NCBI GenBank assembly: GCA_036743375.1
Contig: DAINPP010000006.1
Span: 17,232 to 81,231, forward strand
Length of the DNA stretch: 64,000 nucleotides
Direction of reading: 5' to 3'
DNA from: DAINPP01 sp036743375
GTDB taxonomy: Bacteria; Thermotogota; Thermotogae; MWEM01
This document shows, in pieces, positions 44,501-52,986 of this stretch. The translations under genes were made by a program, and so were the position numbers. Each line of letters begins with the position of its first letter. Within the stretch, counting starts at the first letter, position 1. Below the pieces are notes generated by a model, which saw only the letters and a list, made by a program, of their open reading frames with translations, was not told where the DNA came from and did no database searches.

Positions 44501-45867
44501 GTAACCTCACCGTTGACAACCTTCACCGCACCGAATTCGATGATTTCATCGTTCAAGGGACTCAATCCTGTCGTTTCAAAGTCAAAGACCACATAATCCA
44601 TAGCCGTTATCTTTTCATGAATGGCATCCGTCTTGACCTCATCGAGAAATTCCTTGTTATAGACGATAGGCGCAACATCGACGAGATAGCCCTCCATGCC
44701 GAAGATCGGTCTGATATGATTTTTGATACATCTCTCATAAAGGTCTGGAAAAGACTGGACTACTCCGTGATCTGTGATGGCTATGGCTTCCCATCCCCAT
44801 CTCGCAGCAGTATCAATAAAATCTCCTATCTGCATGATGGAATCCATTGCACTGATCTGTGTATGAGCGTGAAGTTCTATTCGCTTTTCTTCCGCATTAT
44901 CCATACGTTTCTCTTTTGGCGTTCCCGCCTCTATATTATCGATGAAAAAAGAAGGTTTGTCAGAACGGTTGTCGACCGTCGCCTTTCCTATTGCCTTTGC
45001 GTATTTCCCATCCTTGAGATTCGCCCCGATCCATTCGGCATTTTCCCTGAAAGCAATACAACGAACGGAATCCGTCCCATCATAGATCCCAAAGGTAGCC
45101 ACTTTCGGACCTTCTCTGTAATCAACTGAAAAGACCTCGCCTTCGATCGTAAATTCGGACTTGTTAAAGACCATCTGATAGATCGGCGTAACCGTTTCTC
45201 CAACAGGCGGCCTCTCCTTTGGTTCTGCCCTTTTTGTAAACGAAGATTTGAAGAAACGCCTTTTCGGTTTTTCATCCATCTGATTCTGAGCCTGTGCCTG
45301 CATCTCTGTTTCAGCCATCATCTCATACATCGCATCCATGTCAAATTGGGGGTGAGCGGCTTCCATGGTCTCTTTTCCCCTTGATTCATCCAGCTCAAAA
45401 TCGACTTTCACATCAAATCCTATCTCATCGGCTATGGTATCGGTTAATTTTTTTCGATTCTGCTTAATCTTTCTGAGGATGAATTCATTCGGAACATAAC
45501 AGCATATCTTCTCTTCGGTAATTGCCTTGATATAGACCTTATCGGTAACATATGAAAAAGAGCCGTTGAGAATCCGGAGAATTGTTTTCCATCTTAAGAC
45601 AGTTTCCTGTGCGGGATTTAACCGTTCATTCTTCAGAGATAATCTGATATTACAGCCAAAATATTTTTCGAGCGCCTTCTGCAGTATCTTTACGGAATCC
45701 GGATCAACCATCTCGGAATAGTCAATCATCATCTGCCCAGAAACCGTCTGATCTTTACAATGAAGAGAAAAATCCCTTATGACCGCATTCAGACCGAGCT
45801 CTCTTAACCCAAGCCGCTCGAGTAAGGTATGTGTAGAAATCTGAATATCTTTTGCCTCTAATAACAT
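41521..45867 (-). CDS. polC: DNA polymerase III PolC-type alpha subunit
   Basis: 1448 residues. Replicative polymerase of Firmicutes, Fusobacteria and Thermotogota. Order: N-terminal domain and OB fold, PHP domain split by the exonuclease (RIELHAHTQISAMDS near 329), DEDD 3'-5' exonuclease (VVFDFETTGLSPLNDEIIEF near 427), zinc-finger pairs CPEC near 919 and 950, palm with PDIDLNFSGEYQ, then TTGQHPGGLMIVP and the fingers and duplex-binding part. All key motifs look intact. Between ruvC and mgsA. Confidence 0.97.
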   Translation of the reverse strand: MLLEAKDIQISTHTLLERLGLRELGLNAVIRDFSLHCKDQTVSGQMMIDYSEMVDPDSVKILQKALEKYFGCNIRLSLKNERLNPAQETVLRWKTILRILNGSFSYVTDKVYIKAITEEKICCYVPNEFILRKIKQNRKKLTDTIADEIGFDVKVDFELDESRGKETMEAAHPQFDMDAMYEMMAETEMQAQAQNQMDEKPKRRFFKSSFTKRAEPKERPPVGETVTPIYQMVFNKSEFTIEGEVFSVDYREGPKVATFGIYDGTDSVRCIAFRENAEWIGANLKDGKYAKAIGKATVDNRSDKPSFFIDNIEAGTPKEKRMDNAEEKRIELHAHTQISAMDSIMQIGDFIDTAARWGWEAIAITDHGVVQSFPDLYERCIKNHIRPIFGMEGYLVDVAPIVYNKEFLDEVKTDAIHEKITAMDYVVFDFETTGLSPLNDEIIEFGAVKVVNGEVTETFSELVDPGRPISEKISEITGITNEMLKGQPKIDEVLPRFMEFIAGTVLVAHNANFDYRFLKQQALKVLGLDYNNAYVDTLSLSRSLLNMKSNSLDKVVKALGLDDFNHHRAFEDAKITADVFLKLAEIATNRGKDTLEGLDSLKSEMDLTKLFGRDFTVYVRNKTGLRNLYKLVTESHLNYFGRAVPLIPKDILTKNREGLIIGTGSPMSELANGYRFGYDNDELKELAQFYDFIEIMPPDAYTAVEEDLDYDRMYKMYKKFYELSQEIGLPCIMTGNVHYLDRENKKPWSIMKISEKALRRRGKQFPSGMFDAVNLHLRTTDEMLEIAEKITGSSEEAKALVIDNPKKLIANFEDIKPITRQLHPPEMDGAEEEVREIAYKKMYEIYGENPLPEVKKRLDFELDAIIGNGYSVLYLIAQRIVNKSMEDGYLVGSRGSVGSSFAATMLGITEVNPLSPHYVCPECKHTEFSEDKSVSSGYDLPEKDCPECGAQMRRLGQEIPFETFMGFNGNKVPDIDLNFSGEYQTRAHRYIEELFGRDHVFKAGTISTVADKTAYGYVLRYEECTDENIKDIEKERISKVIAGVKRTTGQHPGGLMIVPKSMNVYEFTPVQHPANDRNSEVRTTHFDYHSIHDDLVKIDALGHDDPTFMRYLQDITGINPLDVPMGDEKTVQIFSSPDPLGLKPDDIPGVVNGSLGIPEFGTNFVRGMLMDTKPRSFADLVRISGLSHGTGVWLDNANMLIKNKTAVLSEVIACRDDIMNLLIHSGVEHVKAFQIMEIVRKGKDLKEEDVELMKEHGIQDWFIKSCEAIKYLFPKAHAVAYVSMAFRVAYFKVHHPLAYYSTYFTVKGGEFDVNLILSGPQKIRQWLDDPEAFGSMSKQKLNSARVVNEIALEMLLRGYEFLPVSIKKSDINRFTIEDGKLRIPLNRVSGLGDRAAESVVIEREKEPFISIDDFNRRTACSTSIIEVLKEMKAFDGLQEHAQYSLFGG

Positions 45868-45895
45868 TACATCCTCCTGCCTTTAACCCAACACA

Positions 45896-46375
45896 TCATC
45901 TGAGATGATTCCTTGAATTAAGATGACATAATGCCGCGGCAAGTCCATCGGCCGCATCATCCGGTTTCGGCGTCCCACTGAGCCCCAGAAACATCTTCAA
46001 TACTCTCTGAACTTGCCCCTTTTCCGCTCTACCGTTCCCCGTGACGGCCATCTTGATTTCAAACGGATTGTATTCAAAAATCGGCAAGCCCTTCTGATAT
46101 GCAGCAAGCTGTATGACTCCTCTGGCTTCACTGACAGCCATGGCTGTCGTCACATTTTTAAAGAAAAAGAGTTTTTCTATAGATACTTCATCTGGTTCAT
46201 ATTCATCTATAATTTTATTGATCGATTCATAAATCTCGTTTAATCTGAAAGGTAATTCCTTCTTTTTTGTAGTTTCGATGACACCGTGAACAACATGCGA
46301 AAATCTGTTTCCGGTCGCAGAAATCACACCGAATCCGATTCTGCCGTATCCAGGATCTATTCCAAGTATCTTCAT
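45896..46375 (-). CDS. ruvC: Holliday junction resolvase RuvC
   Basis: 159 residues. ILGIDPGYGRIGFGV carries the first catalytic Asp; VSIEKLFFFKN the Glu; GTPKPDDAADGLAAALCH the last acidic pair. Cuts four-way junctions with RuvAB, which are not in the window. Leads ruvC-polC-mgsA. Confidence 0.96.
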   Translation of the reverse strand: MKILGIDPGYGRIGFGVISATGNRFSHVVHGVIETTKKKELPFRLNEIYESINKIIDEYEPDEVSIEKLFFFKNVTTAMAVSEARGVIQLAAYQKGLPIFEYNPFEIKMAVTGNGRAEKGQVQRVLKMFLGLSGTPKPDDAADGLAAALCHLNSRNHLR

Positions 46376-46487
46376 TATTCCCCCAAAAAATAATCAGCTT
46401 CCTCTCATATGATTTTATCCTACAGAAAAGAATCTGATTAATCGAGTTTTCTAACAAAATATTTTTTTTAGGTCATCCCTGACCCAA

Positions 46488-47483
46488 TTAATTTTCTTCC
46501 GCGGCTTCCAACTTGTAATCATCGGCAATTGTAAGGATTAAAAGATCTACCATCTCCTGAAGATTGTTCACCCTGTATATTTTATTCCTCTTTTCACGGG
46601 CATTTCGCATCCCCTTTGTGTATCCGGCAATAAACCGCTTGAACTGTCCGATGACCTTGTACTCCCTGTATTCCTCAAGCAGAAGCTCAACATGCCTGAG
46701 AATAATCCGCTTTCTCTCTTCAAAGGGAATCTCCATTATTTCCCGATCTTCAAGATAATCTCTCGTGTCTCTTATCAGCCAGGGATTTCCAAACGTTCCC
46801 CTTGCAAACAAAATACCGTCGAGAACATCTTCATATTTCAAGATTCTATCTATCTGATCCAGTTCGAAAACATCCCCGGTCCAGAACACCTTCGTTCTGT
46901 CTGTCTTTTCTATCCTTTCAAGTATCGTCAGATCTGCTTCGCCTGAATAACCCTGTTCTACCGTTCTACCGTGTACGGAAACGAAATCCATCCCCGTCTC
47001 ATCACACAATCTGATGATCTCCTGATAATTTTCATATCCTTCCCAGCCTTTTCGGATCTTAAGACTCACCGTTTTTCCATACCGGTGAACGGTTGCTTCG
47101 AGTTCCGTCAGAATATCCCTGAGCACGTCAAGATCATGGACCATGGCAGAACCGGAACCGTTGCGAACCACTTTTTTTACCGGACAGGCGGCATTGAGAT
47201 CAATTCCGGTCACATTCGGATAGTTCTCGCAGACATACTCCGCCGACTTTATCAAATCCGGTTTGTTATTACCGTATATCTGAACGACACAAACCTCCTC
47301 TTTCTTCGGGAGGAGATGAAGTGTTCCATTATCAAGTCTTGATACACCCGTTGCGTTGATCATCTCTGTAAAGATATAATCAACGGTATCTCCGTTTATC
47401 TCCCTGATCAGCTGTCTGAAGGACTTATTCGTTACTCCCGCCATAGGGGCAAGGGAAAGACTCCATTTTTTTTCTGTTTTCAT
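46488..47483 (-). CDS. dus: tRNA-dihydrouridine synthase
   Basis: 331 residues. FMN enzyme reducing uridines in tRNA. SLAPMAGVTNKSFRQLI at the start, catalytic cysteine in DLNAACPVKKVVRNGSGSAM, SVHGRTVEQGYSGEAD, and GILFARGTFGNPWLI. Which tRNA positions it modifies cannot be told. Start ATG 47483 follows AGGAGATAATAAATA. Not obviously co-transcribed with ruvC, 112 bases away. Confidence 0.94.
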   Translation of the reverse strand: MKTEKKWSLSLAPMAGVTNKSFRQLIREINGDTVDYIFTEMINATGVSRLDNGTLHLLPKKEEVCVVQIYGNNKPDLIKSAEYVCENYPNVTGIDLNAACPVKKVVRNGSGSAMVHDLDVLRDILTELEATVHRYGKTVSLKIRKGWEGYENYQEIIRLCDETGMDFVSVHGRTVEQGYSGEADLTILERIEKTDRTKVFWTGDVFELDQIDRILKYEDVLDGILFARGTFGNPWLIRDTRDYLEDREIMEIPFEERKRIILRHVELLLEEYREYKVIGQFKRFIAGYTKGMRNAREKRNKIYRVNNLQEMVDLLILTIADDYKLEAAEEN

Positions 47484-47592
47484 TATTTATTATCTCCTAT
47501 TTCCGTTTCTACTGCTCGCAGCCTTAACCTTAACGTATCCGATGAACGGCAAACGCTTCAGTCTCTCTGAGCGCAAATAAAAATTCCCGGAT

Positions 47593-47601
47593 ATTATAGC
47601 A
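47593..47601 (-). promoter_or_regulatory. Extended -10 promoter of dus
   Basis: TGCTATAAT on the minus strand; -35 weak. Gives a leader of about 100 bases with no recognisable RNA element. Confidence 0.5.
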
Positions 47602-47637
47602 TTAATATAAAATCTTTCTGCCAAAAATTGTTGAAGA

Positions 47638-47660
47638 AAAAAAGAAGCCATTCGGCTTCT
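47638..47660 (-). terminator. Terminator after the 53-residue ORF
   Basis: On the minus strand GAAGCC, loop GAAT, GGCTTC followed by TTTTTTTC. Clean stem with T-run. Confidence 0.82.
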
Positions 47661-47689
47661 TCTTTTATAAGGTTATATAGACAAACGGG

Positions 47690-47851
47690 TTACCTTTCGA
47701 TCAGTTCTCCCGTTCTGTTTTCTGGCAACATCGCCTTCGCCTGCTGGATCCTTGATTCGAGTTCAAAATCAAATTCTCCTCTGCTTTCACTCATTTCAAG
47801 CGCTCTTTCCATCCTGATAATCTCTTTTCTAAGCTGCTGTGTGCTGTTCAT
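47690..47851 (-). CDS. Small helical hypothetical protein
   Basis: 53 residues from ATG 47851 with AAAGGAGTTGATATT upstream; an upstream in-frame start at 47887 lacks that site. Highly charged and helical (QQLRKEIIRMERALEMSESR). No family recognised. It has its own promoter, a leader of roughly 255 bases and its own terminator, so it is a single-gene unit. Confidence 0.65.
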   Translation of the reverse strand: MNSTQQLRKEIIRMERALEMSESRGEFDFELESRIQQAKAMLPENRTGELIER

Positions 47852-48140
47852 AATATCAACTCCTTTATAAAACCAGATGATTAGCAATAAATGCTTTTTT
47901 GATCACTACGCCACCCGTACAACGTTCTTTTTATACACAACAAAAAACAACGCAAACTGAAAACGCAGTCTTATACTCTTCCTCTGAATTTAATGAAAAA
48001 AATAAAATCTCTGAGAAAACAGAAATTGGTGAGATTCCCTGAGAAATTTCCGTATTTCGCCACACTTCGATTAAGACAATAGTCCTGAGACTTTTTATAC
48101 TGGGTCGTTTCATTATAGCACATAATCTTAGCTATTTCAA
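47852..48140 (-). promoter_or_regulatory. Promoter and long untranslated leader of the 53-residue ORF
   Basis: TTGAAA (48135-48140), 17-base spacer, extended -10 TGCTATAAT (-10 at 48112-48117). Initiation near 48105 leaves about 255 bases before the ORF. This stretch has no credible ORF. A weak stem AATCTC/GAGATT followed by a T-rich tract (around 47998-48036) could make a short non-coding RNA or attenuator. I recognise no known riboswitch, 6S or SRP RNA. Confidence 0.5.
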
Positions 48141-48210
48141 GTTACTCTTTTTGAATGTATAAAGGCGTCTGAGAGCTTTCGAATAAATTATAGTGTCGTC
48201 TACTTTATGC

Positions 48211-48238
48211 TTGACTTGCAAAATGTTTATGTTATAAT
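48211..48238 (+). promoter_or_regulatory. Strong promoter of the pyruvate:ferredoxin oxidoreductase gene
   Basis: TTGACT (48211-48216), 16-base spacer, TATAAT (48233-48238) with a TG upstream of the -10. Divergent from the promoter at 48112-48140. Predicted leader of about 45 bases. Confidence 0.75.
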
Positions 48239-48289
48239 TTTCGCAAAGAGGGCAATAATAACTTTTCAGATGAAAGGAAGGATGAAACC

Positions 48290-51200
48290 GTGGGAAAGAA
48301 AATGCAAACAGTAGATGGTAATACCGCTGCAGCGCATGTTGCATATGCGTTCTCAGAAGTAGCCGCTATCTATCCTATTACACCATCATCACCGATGGGA
48401 GAATTTGCTGACGCCTGGGCGGCAGAAGGAAGAAAAAACATATTCGGACAGAAGGTTAAAGTTTCCGAATTACAGTCAGAAGGAGGAGCTTCAGGTGCTG
48501 TGCATGGTGCTCTTCAGGGAGGATCATTAACTACTACATTTACAGCTTCACAGGGACTTCTTCTCATGATCCCTAATATGAACAAGATTTCAGGAGAACT
48601 TCTTCCTGGTGTATTCCATGTATCGGCAAGAAGCGTTGCAACACATGCATTGTCAATCTTCGGAGACCATTCCGACGTTATGCATTGTAGAGCTACTGGC
48701 TTCTCACTGCTCGCATCCGCAGGGGTACAGGAAGCACATGACCTGGCAATCGTTGCACACCTTGCAGCTATTGAATCAAGCGTTCCATTCGTTCATTTCT
48801 TTGATGGATTCAGAACATCACACGAAATACAGAAAGTAGAACTCTTCGATTACGATGAATTTGCAAAACTCGTCAACTACGATGCGGTAAAGGCATTCAA
48901 AGACAAGGCACTCAGACCAGAAAAACCTGTTACAAGAGGTACGGCGGAAAATCCCGATATCTTCTTCCAGAACAGAGAAAGAGCCAACGAATTCTACAAC
49001 AAGGTTCCTTATATCGTTGAAGAAAAGATGCGAATGGTAGAAAAGCTCACGGGAAGAAAATACAGACTCTTTGATTACGTGGGAGATCCTGAAGCAGACA
49101 GAATCGTTATCGCCATGGGTTCAGGCGTTGACACACTCGAACAGACCGTTAATTACCTCAACGCACGTGGAGAAAAGGTTGGTCTTATCAAAGTCAGACT
49201 TTACAGACCGTTCTCCGTTGAGCATCTCCTTGCCACTATCCCGGACACCGTTCAGTCCATCGCAGTTCTTGACAGAACAAAGGAACCAGGTTCCGCAGGA
49301 GAACCCCTTTACGAGGATATCAAATTCGCATTCTATGGACACAAGAATAATCCAACCATCGTTGGAGGAAGATACGGACTCAGTTCCAAGGAATTCACAC
49401 CTTCAATGGCCAAGGCTGTTTACGACAACCTTAAAGCCGCTTCACCCAAAGACCATTTCACCGTAGGGATCAAGGACGATGTCACATTCACTTCCCTCGA
49501 AGTAGATGAAAAGATCGTTACAGAAGATAAGGAAGTAAAGAGATGCCTCTTCTGGGGATTCGGTTCAGATGGTACAGTTGGTGCGAACAAGAACTCTATC
49601 AAGATTATCGGAAATCATACGGATATGTACGCACAGGGTTACTTTGAATACGATTCAAAGAAATCCGGTGGTGTAACCCGATCACATCTCAGATTCGGTC
49701 CCAAACCAATCACATCACCCTACCTCGTTTCAACGGCAGATTTCGTTGCGTGTCACAGACAGGCATACGTCAACATGTTTGACCTCGTAGCAAGCCTCAA
49801 ACAGGGCGGAACATTCCTTCTCAACACAAACTGGTCAGCAGATGAAATTGAAAAGGAACTCCCTAATTCACTTAAAAAGACGCTTGCAAAGAAAGAAGCC
49901 AAATTTTATATCATGGATGGATTCAAACTGGCCGCCGAAATAGGGATGGGTGAAAGAATCAACACCATTATGCAGTCCGCCTTCTTCAAACTGGCCGATA
50001 TCATTCCTTACGAAGATGCAAAGGAATATATGAAAGCTGCCATCAAGAAGACATACGGTAAAAAAGGTGAAGATATCGTCGCAAAGAACTACAAGGCTGT
50101 CGAAATGGGAGAAGCCTTCACAGAAGTTAAAGTTCCTGCCGAATGGGCGGATCTCGAAGTAGAGACAAAAGTTGTAGATATGAGCAGAAGCGAATTCGTC
50201 AGAGAAGTAGCAGACGTTATGAACGCAAAAGACGGAGACAGTCTTCCTGTTTCAAAGTTCTCACCGGATGGAACGTTTGAAAACGGGACAACGGCTTCCG
50301 AAAAGAGAGGAATCGCCGTTAACATCCCAAAATGGGAATCAGAAAATTGTATTCAGTGTAATCAGTGCGTCATGGTATGTCCTCATGCCGTTATCAGGCC
50401 AAGACTCGTTACAGAAGAAGAACTCAAGGATGCACCGGAAACACTCGATGTCATCACACCGATGAACCCGAAACTGAAGGACAATTACAAATTCACTCTT
50501 CAGATCAGCGGACTCGACTGTACGGGTTGCGGCAACTGCGCACAGGTATGTCCTGGAAAGGCTGGAGAAAAGGCTCTCGTCATGGTTCCAATCGAAGAAG
50601 TCGTTGAGAAGAGTACGAACAACTTCAACTTCACCGAAAAGCTCCCTGACAGAAATCCACTCGGTGACAAGATGTGGAACAGTGCCATGTACAACAGACC
50701 ACTCTTTGAATACAGTGGCGCATGTCCCGGTTGTGGGGAAACGCCTTATGTAAAACTCGTTACGCAGCTTTTTGGAGACAGAATGGTCGTTGCCAACGCC
50801 ACGGGTTGTTCATCCATCTACGGTGGTAGTGCACCTGCAACACCTTACTGCAAGAACAGTGAAGGAAAAGGACCTGCATGGGCGAATTCACTCTTTGAAG
50901 ACAACGCTGAATACGGTTACGGTATGGCCATTTCCATCAGCACATCGAGAGACAAGGTTGCCCTTCTCATGGAACAGGCCATCGAAGCCGGCGTAGAAGG
51001 AGATCTTGCCGATCTCTTCAAATCATGGCTCGAAAACAAGGAAGAAGCAGATGAGACAAAGGAACTTGCTCCTAAGCTTCAGGCCGCACTTATTGCAGTT
51101 CTTCCAACCGTTACGGGAAAACTCAACACACTACTCAACGGAATCCTTGAACTCAAGGATTACTTCGTGAAGAAATCCGTATGGATCTTCGGTGGAGACG

Positions 51201-51826
51201 GATGGGCCTACGATATTGGTTACGGTGGACTTGATCATGTTCTCGCTTCAGGAGAAGATGTAAATGTCCTCGTTATGGATACGGAAGTTTACTCCAATAC
51301 CGGTGGACAGGCTTCAAAGGCTACACCGACAGGGGCAATCGCCAAGTTTGCGGCAGCCGGTAAGCCGATCAGGAAGAAAGATCTCGGTATGATGGCAGCC
51401 ACATACGGTTATGTCTACGTGGCTCAGATCTCACTTGGTTCCAACATGAACCAGGCATTCAAGGCTATCAGAGAAGCTGAAGCCTATAAGGGACCGTCCC
51501 TGGTCATCGCTTATGCCCCATGTATCAACCACGGAATCAAGACCGGTATGGGAACAACGATTGCCGAAGAGAAAAAGGCAACAAGCTGTGGATACTGGCC
51601 AATTTACAGATTCGATCCTAGACTTGCCGATGAGGGAAAGAATCCATTCCAGCTTGATGGACCGAAGGATCTCGATGGTAAATTCCAGGAATTCCTTAAC
51701 GGCGAAATCAGATACTCATCACTCAAACAGTTATTCCCTGAAAGAGCCGAAACACTTGACAAAAAAGCTGAGGAAGATATGCTCTTCAGATACAACAAGT
51801 ACAAGAAGCTCGCAGAACAGGAATAA
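48290..51826 (+). CDS. nifJ: Pyruvate:ferredoxin (flavodoxin) oxidoreductase, single-chain
   Basis: 1178 residues. Oxidises pyruvate with CoA to acetyl-CoA and CO2 and reduces ferredoxin, using TPP and three [4Fe-4S] clusters. Fused gamma-alpha-delta-beta order: EVAAIYPITPSSPMGE at the start, ferredoxin domain with CIQCNQCVMVCPHA (near 686) and CTGCGNCAQVCPG (near 743), then the beta domain with CPGCGETPY (near 811) and the TPP motif GDGWAYDIGYGG (near 970) followed by EVYSNTGGQ. Start GTG 48290 (GGAAGG site) or ATG 48302. Likely the main supplier of reduced ferredoxin for the HydB/HydC complexes. Confidence 0.96.
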   Translation: MGKKMQTVDGNTAAAHVAYAFSEVAAIYPITPSSPMGEFADAWAAEGRKNIFGQKVKVSELQSEGGASGAVHGALQGGSLTTTFTASQGLLLMIPNMNKISGELLPGVFHVSARSVATHALSIFGDHSDVMHCRATGFSLLASAGVQEAHDLAIVAHLAAIESSVPFVHFFDGFRTSHEIQKVELFDYDEFAKLVNYDAVKAFKDKALRPEKPVTRGTAENPDIFFQNRERANEFYNKVPYIVEEKMRMVEKLTGRKYRLFDYVGDPEADRIVIAMGSGVDTLEQTVNYLNARGEKVGLIKVRLYRPFSVEHLLATIPDTVQSIAVLDRTKEPGSAGEPLYEDIKFAFYGHKNNPTIVGGRYGLSSKEFTPSMAKAVYDNLKAASPKDHFTVGIKDDVTFTSLEVDEKIVTEDKEVKRCLFWGFGSDGTVGANKNSIKIIGNHTDMYAQGYFEYDSKKSGGVTRSHLRFGPKPITSPYLVSTADFVACHRQAYVNMFDLVASLKQGGTFLLNTNWSADEIEKELPNSLKKTLAKKEAKFYIMDGFKLAAEIGMGERINTIMQSAFFKLADIIPYEDAKEYMKAAIKKTYGKKGEDIVAKNYKAVEMGEAFTEVKVPAEWADLEVETKVVDMSRSEFVREVADVMNAKDGDSLPVSKFSPDGTFENGTTASEKRGIAVNIPKWESENCIQCNQCVMVCPHAVIRPRLVTEEELKDAPETLDVITPMNPKLKDNYKFTLQISGLDCTGCGNCAQVCPGKAGEKALVMVPIEEVVEKSTNNFNFTEKLPDRNPLGDKMWNSAMYNRPLFEYSGACPGCGETPYVKLVTQLFGDRMVVANATGCSSIYGGSAPATPYCKNSEGKGPAWANSLFEDNAEYGYGMAISISTSRDKVALLMEQAIEAGVEGDLADLFKSWLENKEEADETKELAPKLQAALIAVLPTVTGKLNTLLNGILELKDYFVKKSVWIFGGDGWAYDIGYGGLDHVLASGEDVNVLVMDTEVYSNTGGQASKATPTGAIAKFAAAGKPIRKKDLGMMAATYGYVYVAQISLGSNMNQAFKAIREAEAYKGPSLVIAYAPCINHGIKTGMGTTIAEEKKATSCGYWPIYRFDPRLADEGKNPFQLDGPKDLDGKFQEFLNGEIRYSSLKQLFPERAETLDKKAEEDMLFRYNKYKKLAEQE

Positions 51827-51841
51827 TCAGATAGAAATCAC

Positions 51842-51873
51842 AAGCCCCGCCTGCAATGGCGGGGCTTTTTTTT
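51842..51873 (+). terminator. Terminator after nifJ
   Basis: AAGCCCCGCC, loop TGCAAT, GGCGGGGC, then eight T. Very strong. The T-run flows directly into AGGAG, the ribosome binding site of the glutaminase gene. Confidence 0.92.
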
Positions 51874-51883
51874 AGGAGTGTGT

Positions 51884-52918
51884 ATGATGAAAAAAAACAC
51901 AAAATCTGTATTTTTACTCTCATTAATGTTGATCTGTTTAACCGTATCACTTTTTTCTGATGCCGACATATCGGGGGAATCAAAATATAAAACAGAACGG
52001 CTTCAGGAAATTGCCAATCAGGCTTACACGATGTACAAAGACATCACAGATGGAAAGAATGCCGATTATATTCCAGAACTTGCCAAAGTCCCCTCCGACC
52101 TCTTTGGTATCGTCATCGTTACGGTTGATGGTGATGTCATCTCAGTGGGGGATACGGATTATTCTTTCGCAATCGAATCCGTTTCAAAACCGTTTACCGC
52201 CGCCCTTGTTCTGCAGGAAACCGCTCAGGCAGATATTCTTCTCGAAAAAATAGGTGTGGAACCAACGGGCCAACCTTTCAACTCGGTCATCGCAATAGAA
52301 ACAATTCCACAAAGATCCGTCAATCCGCTTGTTAATGCCGGCGCCATCGCTGCTGTTAGCCTTATACCAGCAAAATCACAGGAAGAACGATTTGAAAAGA
52401 TCATCGGTTTTTATGAAAAAATGGCCGCTTCGGATTTAACCGTACTCGATGCAATCTACAAATCCGAAGCGGAAACCAATTCACATAACAAGGCCATCGC
52501 TTATTTGCTGGATAGTTATGAAAGATTATATGCAGATCCCCTTGAAGTAACCGATGTGTACACTAAGCAATGTTCTATAGGAATCACCACAAGACAACTC
52601 GGAATCATGGGTGCGACACTCGCAAACAACGGGATTAACCCTCTTTCGGAAGAAATGGTAATCAATCCCGAATACGTTTCAAAAATACTTCCCATTATGA
52701 TGATGTGTGGCTTTTACAATGAATCCGGACTGTGGGCCTATACGGTCGGATTACCATCCAAAACCGGGGTTGGTGGCGGGATAGTCTCAGTTGTCCCTGG
52801 GAAAATGGCCATTACCGCTTTTTCCCCGCGGCTTGATCAAGCTGGAAATAGTATAAAAGCCATGAAAGCGATAGAATACATCAGCAATCAACTCAAGTTA
52901 AGTTTGTTCCGGCAATGA
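51884..52918 (+). CDS. glsA: Exported glutaminase
   Basis: 344 residues from ATG 51884. Glutaminase family of the beta-lactamase-like fold, hydrolysing glutamine to glutamate and ammonia. The catalytic Ser-x-x-Lys pair is in IESVSKPF near residue 97; RSVNPLVNAGAIA, KQCSIGITTRQLG and SKTGVGGGIVSVVPGKMA are family landmarks. Unusually, residues 1-25 form a signal peptide (hydrophobic SVFLLSLMLICLTVSLFS), so the enzyme is probably periplasmic or secreted; most GlsA proteins are cytoplasmic. The terminator of nifJ abuts its ribosome binding site, so expression may rely on read-through or a promoter within nifJ. Confidence 0.9.
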   Translation: MMKKNTKSVFLLSLMLICLTVSLFSDADISGESKYKTERLQEIANQAYTMYKDITDGKNADYIPELAKVPSDLFGIVIVTVDGDVISVGDTDYSFAIESVSKPFTAALVLQETAQADILLEKIGVEPTGQPFNSVIAIETIPQRSVNPLVNAGAIAAVSLIPAKSQEERFEKIIGFYEKMAASDLTVLDAIYKSEAETNSHNKAIAYLLDSYERLYADPLEVTDVYTKQCSIGITTRQLGIMGATLANNGINPLSEEMVINPEYVSKILPIMMMCGFYNESGLWAYTVGLPSKTGVGGGIVSVVPGKMAITAFSPRLDQAGNSIKAMKAIEYISNQLKLSLFRQ

Positions 52919-52933
52919 AAACCGAATAACAAT

Positions 52934-52970
52934 AGAAAAAGAGTCAGACTGTTCGTCTGACTCTTTTTCT
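52934..52970. terminator. Bidirectional terminator between convergent genes
   Basis: AGAAAAAGAGTCAGAC, loop TGTTC, GTCTGACTCTTTTTCT: a perfect 16-base stem with T-runs on both strands. It serves glsA (plus) and the gene at 52987 (minus). Confidence 0.92.
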
Positions 52971-52986
52971 AAAGATCACAGCTTGA

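Noticed and set aside
46446..46490. Hairpin GGTCA/TGACC after dus as a terminator
   Set aside because: On the coding strand the stem is followed by A residues, not T, and the stem is short.
47931..48113. 60-codon open frame in the leader of the 53-residue ORF
   Set aside because: It begins at the -10 box of the promoter and has no ribosome binding site.
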